From NCBI GenBank assembly GCA_036504535.1, contig DASXUY010000040.1, positions 620,001-684,000 of the forward strand: a stretch of 64,000 nucleotides of DNA, given 5' to 3'. The number at the start of each line of letters is the position of its first letter. Position 1 is the first letter of the stretch. Positions 25,249 to 33,301 of this stretch are shown here, piece after piece. Below the pieces are notes generated by a model. The model was not told where the DNA came from. It did not search any database and saw only the letters and a program-made list of their open reading frames with translations. The translations under genes and the position numbers were made by a program. The DNA is from JARLGU01 sp036504535. Lineage in GTDB: Bacteria; Armatimonadota; Armatimonadia; Armatimonadales; Capsulimonadaceae.

Positions 25249-25277
25249 ATTATACCGCTCGTTCGAAATACTGTCAA
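25249..25277 (-). promoter_or_regulatory. Promoter of rpsU
   Basis: TTGACA (25272-25277), 17-base spacer and TATAAT (25249-25254) on the minus strand are an exact sigma-70 consensus, giving a leader of about 45 bases. Confidence 0.9.
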
Positions 25278-25425
25278 TCACCCTGGGCGGCGAAATGAAA
25301 AAATATCTATTTACGGCTGTTTCGATATGCAAAAATCGATACCTTCCGCCGATTCCGGCGCGATTTCATGCCGTAAAGGTGCTCTTCGAATACCGCTTAT
25401 CAACGGCGAACCCCTCTCCTATTCC

Positions 25426-25455
25426 TTGACAGTGAGCGCTGGACCGGGCTATAAT
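25426..25455 (+). promoter_or_regulatory. Promoter of the nitrite/sulfite reductase gene
   Basis: TTGACA (25426-25431) and TATAAT (25450-25455) are separated by 18 bases. The predicted leader is about 50 bases long. No specific regulator site was recognised. The rest of 25278-25425 shows no feature. Confidence 0.88.
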
Positions 25456-25512
25456 ACCGACTAATCCCTTCTATGTTGATAGAGATTTAACGAATGCTAA
25501 CGAGGCGGTTCG

Positions 25513-27126
25513 ATGAATAAGTTCGAAGAGTACAAAAAGATCAAGCATCCCTTGACCGTTATCGATGATATCTACCGATATGCTGAGACCGGTTTCGACT
25601 CCATTGAAGAGGAGCATTTCAATCTCTTCAAGTGGTACGGGGTGTACCAGCAGCGTCCAAAGGACGGCTACTTCATGATGCGCATCAAGGTGCCCGGCGG
25701 TCGAATTACCGCACCGCAGGCTCGTGAAGTCGCCGCCATCGCCACCAAGTACGGGCGCGGCTTGATCGACATAACAACCCGCCAAACATTCCAGTATCAC
25801 TGGCTGAAGATCGAGGATATGCCCGACATCTTCGCCCGCCTTGAGAGCGTCGGCCTTACGAGCGCCGGAGCCTGTGGTGATATTGCGCGTAATATCACAT
25901 CGTGCCCGGTCGCCGGACTCGCGCACGACGAGCTTTTCGACGTTCGCCCAACGGTCAACAAGCTTCAGGACTTCTTCCATAACAACAAAGATTTTGCCAA
26001 CCTGCCTCGAAAGTACAAGATCGCAGTTGTAGCCTGCCCCGTGCATTGCGCACTCCCGCAGATCAACGACTTCTCGCTTATCGGCGCCAAGAACGAAGCC
26101 GGTGCGAACGGATTCCATTACTACGTCGGTGGCGGTCTTTCCACTCAGCCGCATATCTCGCAGAACGTCGGTATTTGGCTTCCCGAGGAGCAGGTGATCG
26201 ACGGAGCGCGTGTCGTCTCCGAGATCTATCGCGACGCACTTGAGCTTCGCGAAAAGCGGACACATGCCCGCCTTAAGTTCCTCGTTGCTGATAAGGGCAT
26301 CGAATGGTTCCGCGACGAATTCATCAAGCGCCTCGGCTGGACACCTGAGCCAGCGACCAATATCCACCTGCCTGACGACACATTCCGCGACCATGTCGGC
26401 GTCACCGCGCAGAAGCAAGAGGGCCTCAACTGGATCGGCCTCTGCGTCCTTACCGGCCGTATCGACGACGAAAAGTTAATACGCGCCGCCGATATCGCCG
26501 ATGAATACGGCAGCGGCGATCTGTGCCTTACCAACGTCCAGAACATGATCGTGCCGAACGTCCCCACCGAAAAGCTGGAAGGTGCCAAGACGGCGCTTGC
26601 GGCTGCCGGTTACGAGTGGGATGTACCCAACATCCGACGCGGCGCAATGGCCTGTACCGGTATCGAGTTCTGCAACCTTGCGCTTACCGAAACCAAGCTG
26701 CGTATGAAGGACATCATCGCCTATCTAGAAACAAAGGTCGAGACTGACCGTGGCATAAAGATCAACATGAACGGCTGCCCCAACTCGTGCGCACAGCATC
26801 ATGTCGGTGACATCGGCCTGCAGGGCTGCGTTGCAAAACTTGCGGACGGTAGCAAGGTAGAAGCATACGACATCCACCTCGGCGGCCAACTCGGTGCCGA
26901 CGCGCGCTTCACGCGAGCCATCCACCGCAAGGTGCCCGCCGATAACGTCAAGTACGCAATCGAAAACGTCATCAAGAGCTACTACTCGACTCGCACGCCC
27001 GACGAACGTTTCGCTGTGTGGGCTCACCGACACACGAACGAAGAGCTGGATGCATTCCTCGGAGTCCCAACCATCGTCGGCGCGCCAGATCTTCCGGCAT
27101 CCGCGAAGGAAGCCGTCCCAGCATAA
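25513..27126 (+). CDS. Ferredoxin-type nitrite/sulfite reductase (siroheme, 4Fe-4S)
   Basis: A 537-residue assimilatory reductase that moves six electrons to nitrite or sulfite, giving ammonia or sulfide. The two halves each have the ferredoxin-like substrate domain and the siroheme domain. The cluster ligands are visible as C-X5-C (Cys381 and Cys387, in ACTGIEFCN) and C-X3-C (Cys422 and Cys426, in NGCPNSCAQ). The sequence cannot by itself decide between nitrite and sulfite; no nitrate transporter, nitrate reductase, cys gene or siroheme synthesis gene is nearby, so the assignment is open. It has its own promoter and terminator. Confidence 0.9.
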   Translation: MNKFEEYKKIKHPLTVIDDIYRYAETGFDSIEEEHFNLFKWYGVYQQRPKDGYFMMRIKVPGGRITAPQAREVAAIATKYGRGLIDITTRQTFQYHWLKIEDMPDIFARLESVGLTSAGACGDIARNITSCPVAGLAHDELFDVRPTVNKLQDFFHNNKDFANLPRKYKIAVVACPVHCALPQINDFSLIGAKNEAGANGFHYYVGGGLSTQPHISQNVGIWLPEEQVIDGARVVSEIYRDALELREKRTHARLKFLVADKGIEWFRDEFIKRLGWTPEPATNIHLPDDTFRDHVGVTAQKQEGLNWIGLCVLTGRIDDEKLIRAADIADEYGSGDLCLTNVQNMIVPNVPTEKLEGAKTALAAAGYEWDVPNIRRGAMACTGIEFCNLALTETKLRMKDIIAYLETKVETDRGIKINMNGCPNSCAQHHVGDIGLQGCVAKLADGSKVEAYDIHLGGQLGADARFTRAIHRKVPADNVKYAIENVIKSYYSTRTPDERFAVWAHRHTNEELDAFLGVPTIVGAPDLPASAKEAVPA

Positions 27127-27150
27127 GAATCGACACCTGTACGCCTCCAG

Positions 27151-27189
27151 AGCCCGCCGCACTTTAGTATGCGGCGGGCTCACTTTTTT
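27151..27189 (+). terminator. Rho-independent terminator after the reductase gene
   Basis: Perfect 11 bp stem (AGCCCGCCGCA 27151-27161, TGCGGCGGGCT 27170-27180), 8-base loop, then CACTTTTTT. Confidence 0.92.
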
Positions 27190-27307
27190 GGGGTGGGCAA
27201 ATGCCAGGTCAGGGAAGAACTCCGACACTCAACACTGAAACACGCTGGTGGCAGCTCCGCCGCCACAGGAATTGCGTTGGGTTTCACAAATCGTTTCAAT
27301 CTAGCAG

Positions 27308-27351
27308 TTGACATCGGTGTGATAGTAAGCTAGAATAATGACACTCTGTCA
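27308..27351 (+). promoter_or_regulatory. Promoter and operator of the TetR gene
   Basis: TTGACA (27308-27313), 17-base spacer, TAGAAT (27331-27336). Immediately downstream lies the inverted repeat TGACA-CTC-TGTCA (27339-27351), which covers the likely transcription start. The same TGAC-N5-GTCA pattern is found before the efflux gene. Confidence 0.85.
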
Positions 27352-27368
27352 GTGAGTGGAGATAGTTC

Positions 27369-28004
27369 ATGGGAATCGAAGAACGACGAGAGCGAGAAAA
27401 GGCTAAACGACGAAGTGATATCTTGGAAGCGTCTAAAGCCCTCTTCTTCACGAAAGGGTTCCGAGATACGACTATTGACGACATAGCACGATCAACAGAA
27501 CTCGCCCGTGGGACGATCTACCTCTACTTTGAGAACAAAGAAGAGATCTACGCGACGATCCTGGAGGATGGCCTCGATACCCTCTTGGGCCTTATTCGCG
27601 CGTCCTATGCATCGGATACCGACCCGCTTACCAACCTGCTGAACGGGCACGACGCATTCCTGCGGTTTCACGACGAGCACCCGCAGTATTATGCCGTACT
27701 TATGCTCGAAAGACTGCAGATCAGCGACTGCCTTCCCGCCCAGCTCAAAGAGCGGATTCAAGCCAAGACGCAGGGAATGGTCACCGCTATCAGTCGTGTG
27801 CTCCAGGAAGGCGTTGATGCCGGATTCTTTCGCCCCATGCCTATCGAGCAGGTTGCTATGCTTCAAATGGGCATATCGATGGGCTTTGTGCAGATGATGG
27901 AAAAGTGCGGGGGGCCAGCAGAAGGGATCGCAACGCGAGCCGAAGCACGCGAGGTGCTCCACGACCTCATCGCAAATGGCGTCATGACCCGCAAGCGCAC
28001 CTGA
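27369..28004 (+). CDS. TetR-family repressor
   Basis: A 211-residue one-component regulator. The N-terminal HTH is clear (AKRRSDILEASKALFFTKGF, TTIDDIARSTELARGTIYLY, FENKEEIYATIL), and the C-terminal half is a helical ligand pocket with a TetR_C-like dimer surface. The ribosome site is GGAGA before ATG 27369. It is followed in the same direction by a DHA2 transporter, so it very likely represses that pump and itself, releasing DNA on binding a toxic compound. Operators at both promoters support this. Confidence 0.92.
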   Translation: MGIEERREREKAKRRSDILEASKALFFTKGFRDTTIDDIARSTELARGTIYLYFENKEEIYATILEDGLDTLLGLIRASYASDTDPLTNLLNGHDAFLRFHDEHPQYYAVLMLERLQISDCLPAQLKERIQAKTQGMVTAISRVLQEGVDAGFFRPMPIEQVAMLQMGISMGFVQMMEKCGGPAEGIATRAEAREVLHDLIANGVMTRKRT

Positions 28005-28028
28005 CCTTCGGCGGTATTAAGCTTTCAC

Positions 28029-28058
28029 GCGGCGGTATAACTCACCGCCGCCTTATTT
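28029..28058 (+). terminator. Hairpin between the TetR and MFS genes
   Basis: Stem GCGGCGGT / ACCGCCGC (28029-28036, 28044-28051), 7-base loop, then CTTATTTT. It probably ends the repressor message in part. Confidence 0.7.
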
Positions 28059-28066
28059 TGATCATA

Positions 28067-28087
28067 AAAATGACACATCGTCATTTT
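28067..28087. promoter_or_regulatory. TetR-type operator before the efflux gene
   Basis: AAAATGAC-ACATC-GTCATTTT is a perfect 8 bp inverted repeat with a 5-base centre, 29 bases before the MFS start. It shares TGAC-N5-GTCA with the site at 27339-27351. Confidence 0.75.
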
Positions 28088-28116
28088 GTTTCGTCCTGAT
28101 AGCAAGGTAGTAAACC

Positions 28117-29685
28117 ATGACCACTCTGATGCCTTCAAACCCGCGCGGTATCCGTAGACTTCTCATCGTTGTTGCCGCCCTTACAGGCGCATTGCTTGAG
28201 GTACTCGACACAACGATCACCAGCGTCGCGGTGCCACAAATGATGGGCAACTTGGGCGCGACCCTGGCCGAGATCGGATGGGTCACGACGGGCTACATCA
28301 TCTCCAACGTGATCATCTTGCCGCTTACAGGCTGGCTTGCCGACCAATTTGGCAGGAAGCGATTCTTCGCGGTGTCGATCGTCGTGTTTACGGTCGCGTC
28401 GCTCATGTGTGCGCTGAGCGGATCCCTCTGGGCGCTGGTCTTCTGGCGCATTATCCAGGGTCTTGGAGGTGGCGCTCTCATGGCGACAGGACAAGTCATC
28501 ATGCTCGATGCGTTCCCAGTCGAAAAGCGTGGCATAGCTACCGCCATCTTCGGCATGGGAGTCATGATTGGTCCCCTACTCGGCCCGGTCCTCGGCGGCT
28601 ATCTCACCGACAACTACTCGTGGCCCGCGATCTTCGCGGTGAATATCCCGTTCGGAATTCTCGCGGCAATCCTCACCGTACTCTATGTCCCCAACGCCGA
28701 CTACGATCACGATACGCAGCAAACGCCAATCGACTACATCGGCATTTTGCTTCTCGCGGTTGGAATGGGCGCGCTTCAGACTGTGCTAGAACGAGGGCAA
28801 TCAGAGGACTGGTTCAGCTCTCGCCTTATCGTCGCGCTTAGCGTCACGTCCGTTGTGGGCCTAGTGGGATTTATCGCGTGGGAGCTACGTACCAAATACC
28901 CGGTGCTTGACATACGCCTTTTCCGCGTCCGGTCACTCTCCTCCGGAGCGCTTTTCGGCGCCGCTGTTGGGCTAGGACTGTACGGGATGCAATTCCTACT
29001 GCCCGTTTACTTGCAAAATATCCGCAGCTTTTCCGCCTATCAGACAGGCATCATACAACTTGCCCCAGCCGTGCTTTCAACCCTGTCGTTCATGATCGCA
29101 GGGCCCCTTACGCAGACATTCGGCGGTAGGCGAATGCTGTTTGTCGGTACCATCCTCATGGCTGCAGGCTCCGCGCTGCTCGCAAACCTTACATCGCAAT
29201 CGTCGGTGGACGATCTCATGCCTGCCCTCCACCTGCGAGCGTTCTCCCTGGGCTTCCTGTTTATCCCGCTCACCACGGCAAGCCTCGCAGACCTTACTCC
29301 CCGTCAGCTTGGCGCAGGATCCGGAATTATCAACCTGACGCGCCAACTCGGCGGCAGCATCGGCATAGCTATGCTCGCCACGCTCGTCGATCACCGCTCC
29401 ACATTTCACCGCGACCGACTCGCCGACCATATCGCGACCAGCAGCCAAACGGCGGGAACATGGACCGCCAACGTCCAAGCGGCGCTCATGCACGGCGGCA
29501 TGGACACAGCCGACGCGCACACCGCCGCCATCGGTAAGTTAGCCGCAGTGATCGGACGCGAAGCCGCCGTGATGTCATTCAACGACATGTACATTGTCAT
29601 CACCCTCGCCTTCGTCATCGCCGCCCCGCTGATCTACGGCCTGAGCAAGCGAACCGCGACCGGGCCGATGGAGGGCGTGCATTAG
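28117..29685 (+). CDS. DHA2-family MFS efflux transporter (EmrB/QacA type)
   Basis: Proton-driven drug exporter of 522 residues with 14 predicted transmembrane helices. Motifs: LLEVLDTTITSVAVPQMMGN at helix 1 (DHA2 D1-type signature), GWLADQFGRKRFF (motif A) in the loop between helices 2 and 3, and WRIIQGLGGGALM. Motif C (GPLLGPVLGGYLTDNYSW) marks an antiporter. It is encoded next to a TetR repressor. The substrate is unknown; no EmrA-like adaptor is present here. It converges with the minus-strand gene at 29687, two bases away, and no terminator separates them. Confidence 0.93.
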   Translation: MTTLMPSNPRGIRRLLIVVAALTGALLEVLDTTITSVAVPQMMGNLGATLAEIGWVTTGYIISNVIILPLTGWLADQFGRKRFFAVSIVVFTVASLMCALSGSLWALVFWRIIQGLGGGALMATGQVIMLDAFPVEKRGIATAIFGMGVMIGPLLGPVLGGYLTDNYSWPAIFAVNIPFGILAAILTVLYVPNADYDHDTQQTPIDYIGILLLAVGMGALQTVLERGQSEDWFSSRLIVALSVTSVVGLVGFIAWELRTKYPVLDIRLFRVRSLSSGALFGAAVGLGLYGMQFLLPVYLQNIRSFSAYQTGIIQLAPAVLSTLSFMIAGPLTQTFGGRRMLFVGTILMAAGSALLANLTSQSSVDDLMPALHLRAFSLGFLFIPLTTASLADLTPRQLGAGSGIINLTRQLGGSIGIAMLATLVDHRSTFHRDRLADHIATSSQTAGTWTANVQAALMHGGMDTADAHTAAIGKLAAVIGREAAVMSFNDMYIVITLAFVIAAPLIYGLSKRTATGPMEGVH

Positions 29686-29686
29686 G

Positions 29687-31156
29687 TCACTCGTCCCACG
29701 TCGCCTGTGGTGCTCGCGCTTTAATGGTTGCGAGAACGGCGGAGTAGTCTTGAAGCCATGCGAATACCCGAATCATACGGCCATCGGAAGCCACAAGCTT
29801 ATGATATTTGACCAAGGCAGCATCACATTGCTCAATAGACTCAAGTCGCTCCCAGGGAATTGTCGTGGAGGAAAGCAGCCCTTTGTACGTTATCCGGTCC
29901 TCGCCAATGACAATCCTCGTTCGCCAGTTAGTGAACCAGAGGAGAAGGCTGACGGTGAGCGGCAACGCTGACCAGTACACGGCTTCAACGGATGCACCGG
30001 AATGCCGCGCAATTCCAGCGTAGGATTCCCAAACGCTTGCCAGTATACGTGTCGAAAAGACTACCAGGAATATCCAAAGCGCCCGGACTGTCCGGGTCTG
30101 ATAAGAGTACGCGACGGCGTTATTGGGTACCACTCCCACTCCCTCGGGTTCCGTAATCTTATCAACGCTATCCAAGGATGCTTCATCCAAAGTTGCATTG
30201 ACCGATCTTGCTTCGATGATGGCTTTCAAAACGCTAGACCGCTGAATCGACGCGAGGTAGTCGATTGATGCGGAGGCACACGAAACGGTATAGACAGGAA
30301 GTGTTCGTATCCCGCGAGCCGAGACAATCACGGCAGTTATCTTGGTAACGTCCTTCCACGCAATTCGGACATTATCCGACGGCCTTTCCAGCTTAATGCC
30401 CTCCTGGTCAGTAATTATAATGTCGTTTGCCCTTTTGCGCTCTGCCTGGGACTTAGGCAGCAATATAAACCCGATCATCGCATAGAACATCGAAAGTGGT
30501 ACGGCCAGTAAGAACAAATATCCAATGCTCCACCACAATCCCATAGAGGAATACTCGCCAAAATTGCGAACAATGTGCCTCCATTTGTCACCGTAGAGTA
30601 GGAGGGGAACACATGCGATCATGACCGGAAACAGGTACGCTTCGGACCGAATGCGGCGCTTGTCATACCTGAACGCTATAGGTTCCATATCGCACGACCT
30701 GGCCCCGCGCGTGCCCCAGGTCTCGGCCCTTGCAGTCGCCGCATATTGGCTCACCGCGCCTCGCAAATCCTTAGCGTGTTGCCAATCGGTACCGAAGACT
30801 ATCGCTCCGGTCGCGGTATCAATGACAGACACTTTGCTGGGCATTTGTCCAGTGTTACGGAAGTCGTCGTAATAGTCCACCACAGCGTCCCAGGTGACTG
30901 ATCCAGACTCCTTCCAGTTACTCCATGCAATCCCGGCAGGCGTCGCCGTAACATGAGTGCGCGCCAAATAATACGAAAGCAAAAAACCAATGCTGCCGTA
31001 GCAGGCACTCAAGACGTAGCGTGCGGTAATGTCTTTGGGCGTGGCAGGATGCCAGGACACCAGGCAAACGACCGCAACGCCGAGCATGATTGCGGCAAAT
31101 ATCCACAAATACGGTGTCGGACGGGCGGTGACACGATTAGAAAAGTAAGGTTGCAT
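29687..31156 (-). CDS. Membrane protein of three repeated two-helix plus PH-like units
   Basis: I do not recognise a named family. From ATG 31156 the product has about 489 residues. Three units follow each other, each a pair of transmembrane helices and a soluble stretch of about 90 residues. In each soluble part the same pattern recurs: IAWSNWKESGSVTWDAVVDYY, IKLERPSDNVRIAWKDVTKI and ITYKGLLSSTTIPWERLESI. That is the strand-turn-W pattern of bacterial PH-like (bPH) domains, so the protein is a fused triplicate. An upstream in-frame TTG lies in the terminator of the proteasome operon and is rejected. The ribosome site is weak. It lies where other proteasome loci carry pafA. Confidence 0.65.
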   Translation of the reverse strand: MQPYFSNRVTARPTPYLWIFAAIMLGVAVVCLVSWHPATPKDITARYVLSACYGSIGFLLSYYLARTHVTATPAGIAWSNWKESGSVTWDAVVDYYDDFRNTGQMPSKVSVIDTATGAIVFGTDWQHAKDLRGAVSQYAATARAETWGTRGARSCDMEPIAFRYDKRRIRSEAYLFPVMIACVPLLLYGDKWRHIVRNFGEYSSMGLWWSIGYLFLLAVPLSMFYAMIGFILLPKSQAERKRANDIIITDQEGIKLERPSDNVRIAWKDVTKITAVIVSARGIRTLPVYTVSCASASIDYLASIQRSSVLKAIIEARSVNATLDEASLDSVDKITEPEGVGVVPNNAVAYSYQTRTVRALWIFLVVFSTRILASVWESYAGIARHSGASVEAVYWSALPLTVSLLLWFTNWRTRIVIGEDRITYKGLLSSTTIPWERLESIEQCDAALVKYHKLVASDGRMIRVFAWLQDYSAVLATIKARAPQATWDE

Positions 31157-31200
31157 GCTTAGATAGACATCGGTCGCCCCAACAAGTTGCACCGCCACGC

Positions 31201-31231
31201 GAAAAAGCCCTGCCGGATTCCCCGGCAGGGC
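31201..31231 (-). terminator. Terminator of the proteasome operon
   Basis: Perfect 10 bp stem (GCCCTGCCGG 31207-31216, CCGGCAGGGC 31222-31231) with a 5-base loop, followed on the minus strand by TTTTTC (31201-31206). It lies 39 bases after the prcA stop. Confidence 0.92.
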
Positions 31232-31269
31232 CAATTCCTATCCATTCACAATGTCACGCTCACTCCGCG

Positions 31270-32046
31270 CTACCCGGTCAGGCCGTCAACCTCGCTCGGC
31301 TTGAGGAACCGGAAGTGGTTCTCGCGCAGCGTGTCGCGCTCCAAGATCGCGGCTTCGATGACGTAGCCTTCGCTGACGAGGCGCTTGACGAACTCGGCGA
31401 CATCGGATTCGCTTTCGCGGTCCGATGGCAGCTCGCCGTCCTCGCGGTCCTCTTCCTCGATATGCTTGCGACCGATGCCCCACGCTCGCACGGCGGCCGT
31501 CAGCGCTGTCTCTAGCGACGGCGCACCGCCCGTGCTCACCGATGCCAGCGACATCAGCGCGCGGTCTTCGGCGTAGCTGGTGCCTGCGATCACGGATACG
31601 CGCTTGGAGCTTGCGAACTCGCCGTCATAACCGACGATGAAGTACTGGTCAACATCGGCGCTCTTGCCCATCTCCGCGAACAGCGCTCGCACGACAATCG
31701 GGGCTGCGTACGGGTCGGCATACACCTTCTTGATCGCCGGTGAGATCGCGAACCCTACGATCCGCTGGATGCTGACATCATCGGGCGAGCGCGAGAAGCC
31801 CTCACGGTGCGCGACATCGATGGCGCCAGTACGGATAGGCTCGATATCTGCCTGGTTTCCGATAGCGGAGAACGCGAGCTTGTCGTAAACCTCAAAAATC
31901 TTGCGCTGTGTCTGACGCAGGCACAAAATCAGGATACCGTTGTCGTACGATACAGCCACGACCGGCGCCCCGTCCTTCAGTCGATCTTCAATGTACTCGT
32001 TGCGTTGGCGGATACTTTCGTTCCACTCATAGGGACTTGCTGGCAT
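31270..32046 (-). CDS. prcA: Proteasome alpha subunit
   Basis: Forms the outer rings of the 20S core, where the gate and ATPase docking surface lie. The 258 residues lack the N-terminal catalytic Thr of beta subunits and show the alpha landmark KLAFSAIGNQADIEPIRTGAIDVAH, as well as YFIVGYDGEFASSKRVSVIAG. The C-terminal 60 residues are charged (EEEDREDGELPSDRESESD). It lies after prcB with a 168-base gap. The start at ATG 32046 has a purine-rich stretch upstream. Confidence 0.93.
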   Translation of the reverse strand: MPASPYEWNESIRQRNEYIEDRLKDGAPVVAVSYDNGILILCLRQTQRKIFEVYDKLAFSAIGNQADIEPIRTGAIDVAHREGFSRSPDDVSIQRIVGFAISPAIKKVYADPYAAPIVVRALFAEMGKSADVDQYFIVGYDGEFASSKRVSVIAGTSYAEDRALMSLASVSTGGAPSLETALTAAVRAWGIGRKHIEEEDREDGELPSDRESESDVAEFVKRLVSEGYVIEAAILERDTLRENHFRFLKPSEVDGLTG

Positions 32047-32214
32047 TTTTCTCTTTCTTCGTTCGACTTACTTCGCTGTATATTCACTGCTGTCGCTATC
32101 GATCATCAATAACAAAGCAACACTCAAACAGCAGACTGGGGCATTACAAACACACGCCCGCCGCCACCCTTTACCAAAAAAGGCCCTGGCGGCCCGAGCC
32201 ATCCTAACTCCGCC

Positions 32215-32997
32215 CTAACTCCGCCCTAGCGCCGCCTTAATCTCAGCCTCAGTGAAGTCGCGTATGCCCTCAGCCGTGATATACTTTGCAGCTGGAAGGT
32301 GCTTCGCCGAGCCGCCCGTCGCGGTATCCAGGTCGGCAGCGATTTCAAGCATGGTGAGAGTCTCACGCAGTGCATCTTCGCGGCTCATTTCGCGGAATGG
32401 TCCCTTGGTGCGCAGGATATACTCAAACACCCCGCGAATAGGCCCGCTTCCCGAGCCTGCCGCACCATATTCTGCAGTCTCGAACTGTCCGCCCATGGCA
32501 TCGTAGAAGAAAATGCGCCCAGTGTTAGCCGTCATATCGAAAGTCGACAGCACAGGTATGAACGCTCCGATACCCTGCAGAGCAGCGGGCACGTTGTTTG
32601 CGATAACGCGGCTGAGTTCCATCAGCTTGCCGTCAAGCGACATCGGCTGAAGCTGTGAGCGTTCGAAGTACTTGAACGAATGCCGGAGGTATCGAACCAC
32701 CTCGATACTCTTGGCGAACGATCCTGAGATCGAAATAAGTGTGTGGTCATCGAGGGCCAGCACCTTCTCGGCCTGGTCGTACATTACGGTATAGCCAGCG
32801 GTTGCGCGGCGGTCGGCAACATTAATGAGGCCGTCCTTATACTTCACCGCAATCACTGTTGTGCTATGCGTGTCTATACTCGCTGCCGTGCCAAAGCGGC
32901 TCTCAGCATGCGCTATCGCCTGCACGCCCCCCGAAGGCCGATCGCCTCCGACGAGCGTGGCAAAATCACCCAATCGACGAGTTTCTGTGTCGAACAT
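32215..32997 (-). CDS. prcB: Proteasome beta subunit (catalytic)
   Basis: The inner rings of the 20S core cut proteins by an N-terminal threonine exposed after self-cleavage. Here a 45-residue propeptide is followed by T46 (SIDTHS|TTVIAVKY). Next come DRRAT, whose Asp supports the nucleophile, and EKV with the active-site Lys. GSGSG lines the active site. The 260-residue length matches the family. ATG 32997 has AGGAAG upstream. It follows the UBact gene by 54 bases; a 168-base gap to prcA contains no strong hairpin, so the core genes are likely cotranscribed. Confidence 0.95.
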   Translation of the reverse strand: MFDTETRRLGDFATLVGGDRPSGGVQAIAHAESRFGTAASIDTHSTTVIAVKYKDGLINVADRRATAGYTVMYDQAEKVLALDDHTLISISGSFAKSIEVVRYLRHSFKYFERSQLQPMSLDGKLMELSRVIANNVPAALQGIGAFIPVLSTFDMTANTGRIFFYDAMGGQFETAEYGAAGSGSGPIRGVFEYILRTKGPFREMSREDALRETLTMLEIAADLDTATGGSAKHLPAAKYITAEGIRDFTEAEIKAALGRS

Positions 32998-33051
32998 GCG
33001 TGTCTTCCTGCCGATTAGCTCGGCAACTTACTGCGACGCCGATAAGCGACG

Positions 33052-33240
33052 CTACTCCCCGCTTCGCTGACGATACTTCCGCGCGGTGTCAGGGTCAACC
33101 TTCTTCATTCGCTTGAGCAGATCGCTCCGATCAGGGCGCTGCACATCGGGCCGAGATGGCCCACTTTCGTCACCGTCGCGCCGTGTCGGATCTGCCGGAC
33201 CAGCAGGCCGAGTCGCTCGCTCTTCATCAATGACTGCCAT
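33052..33240 (-). CDS. UBact, small ubiquitin-like tail protein (Pup analogue)
   Basis: A 62-residue, charged and probably disordered protein ending in KVDPDTARKYRQRSGE. Proteins of this length and ending (RKYRQR-x-GE) in the same place, between dop and prcB, have been described as UBact in non-actinobacterial phyla including Armatimonadetes. The mature C-terminal Glu would be ligated to lysines on targets, so no deamidation step is needed. The start at ATG 33240 has GGAGG 7 bases upstream; an earlier frame extension is rejected. A cluster of Pro, Arg and Asp in the first 40 residues agrees with a flexible tail, and LLKRMKKV would form a helix for binding to the ATPase. Confidence 0.93.
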   Translation of the reverse strand: MAVIDEERATRPAGPADPTRRDGDESGPSRPDVQRPDRSDLLKRMKKVDPDTARKYRQRSGE

Positions 33241-33301
33241 ATTCGCACCTCCCTTGAAAACTAGCCTGGGTACTGCTACCATGAGGCTTAATCGCACTGC
33301 T

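Noticed and set aside
32170..32200. GGCC stem followed by a T-run between prcB and prcA on the minus strand.
   Set aside because: The stem has only about four pairs, so it is not a likely terminator.
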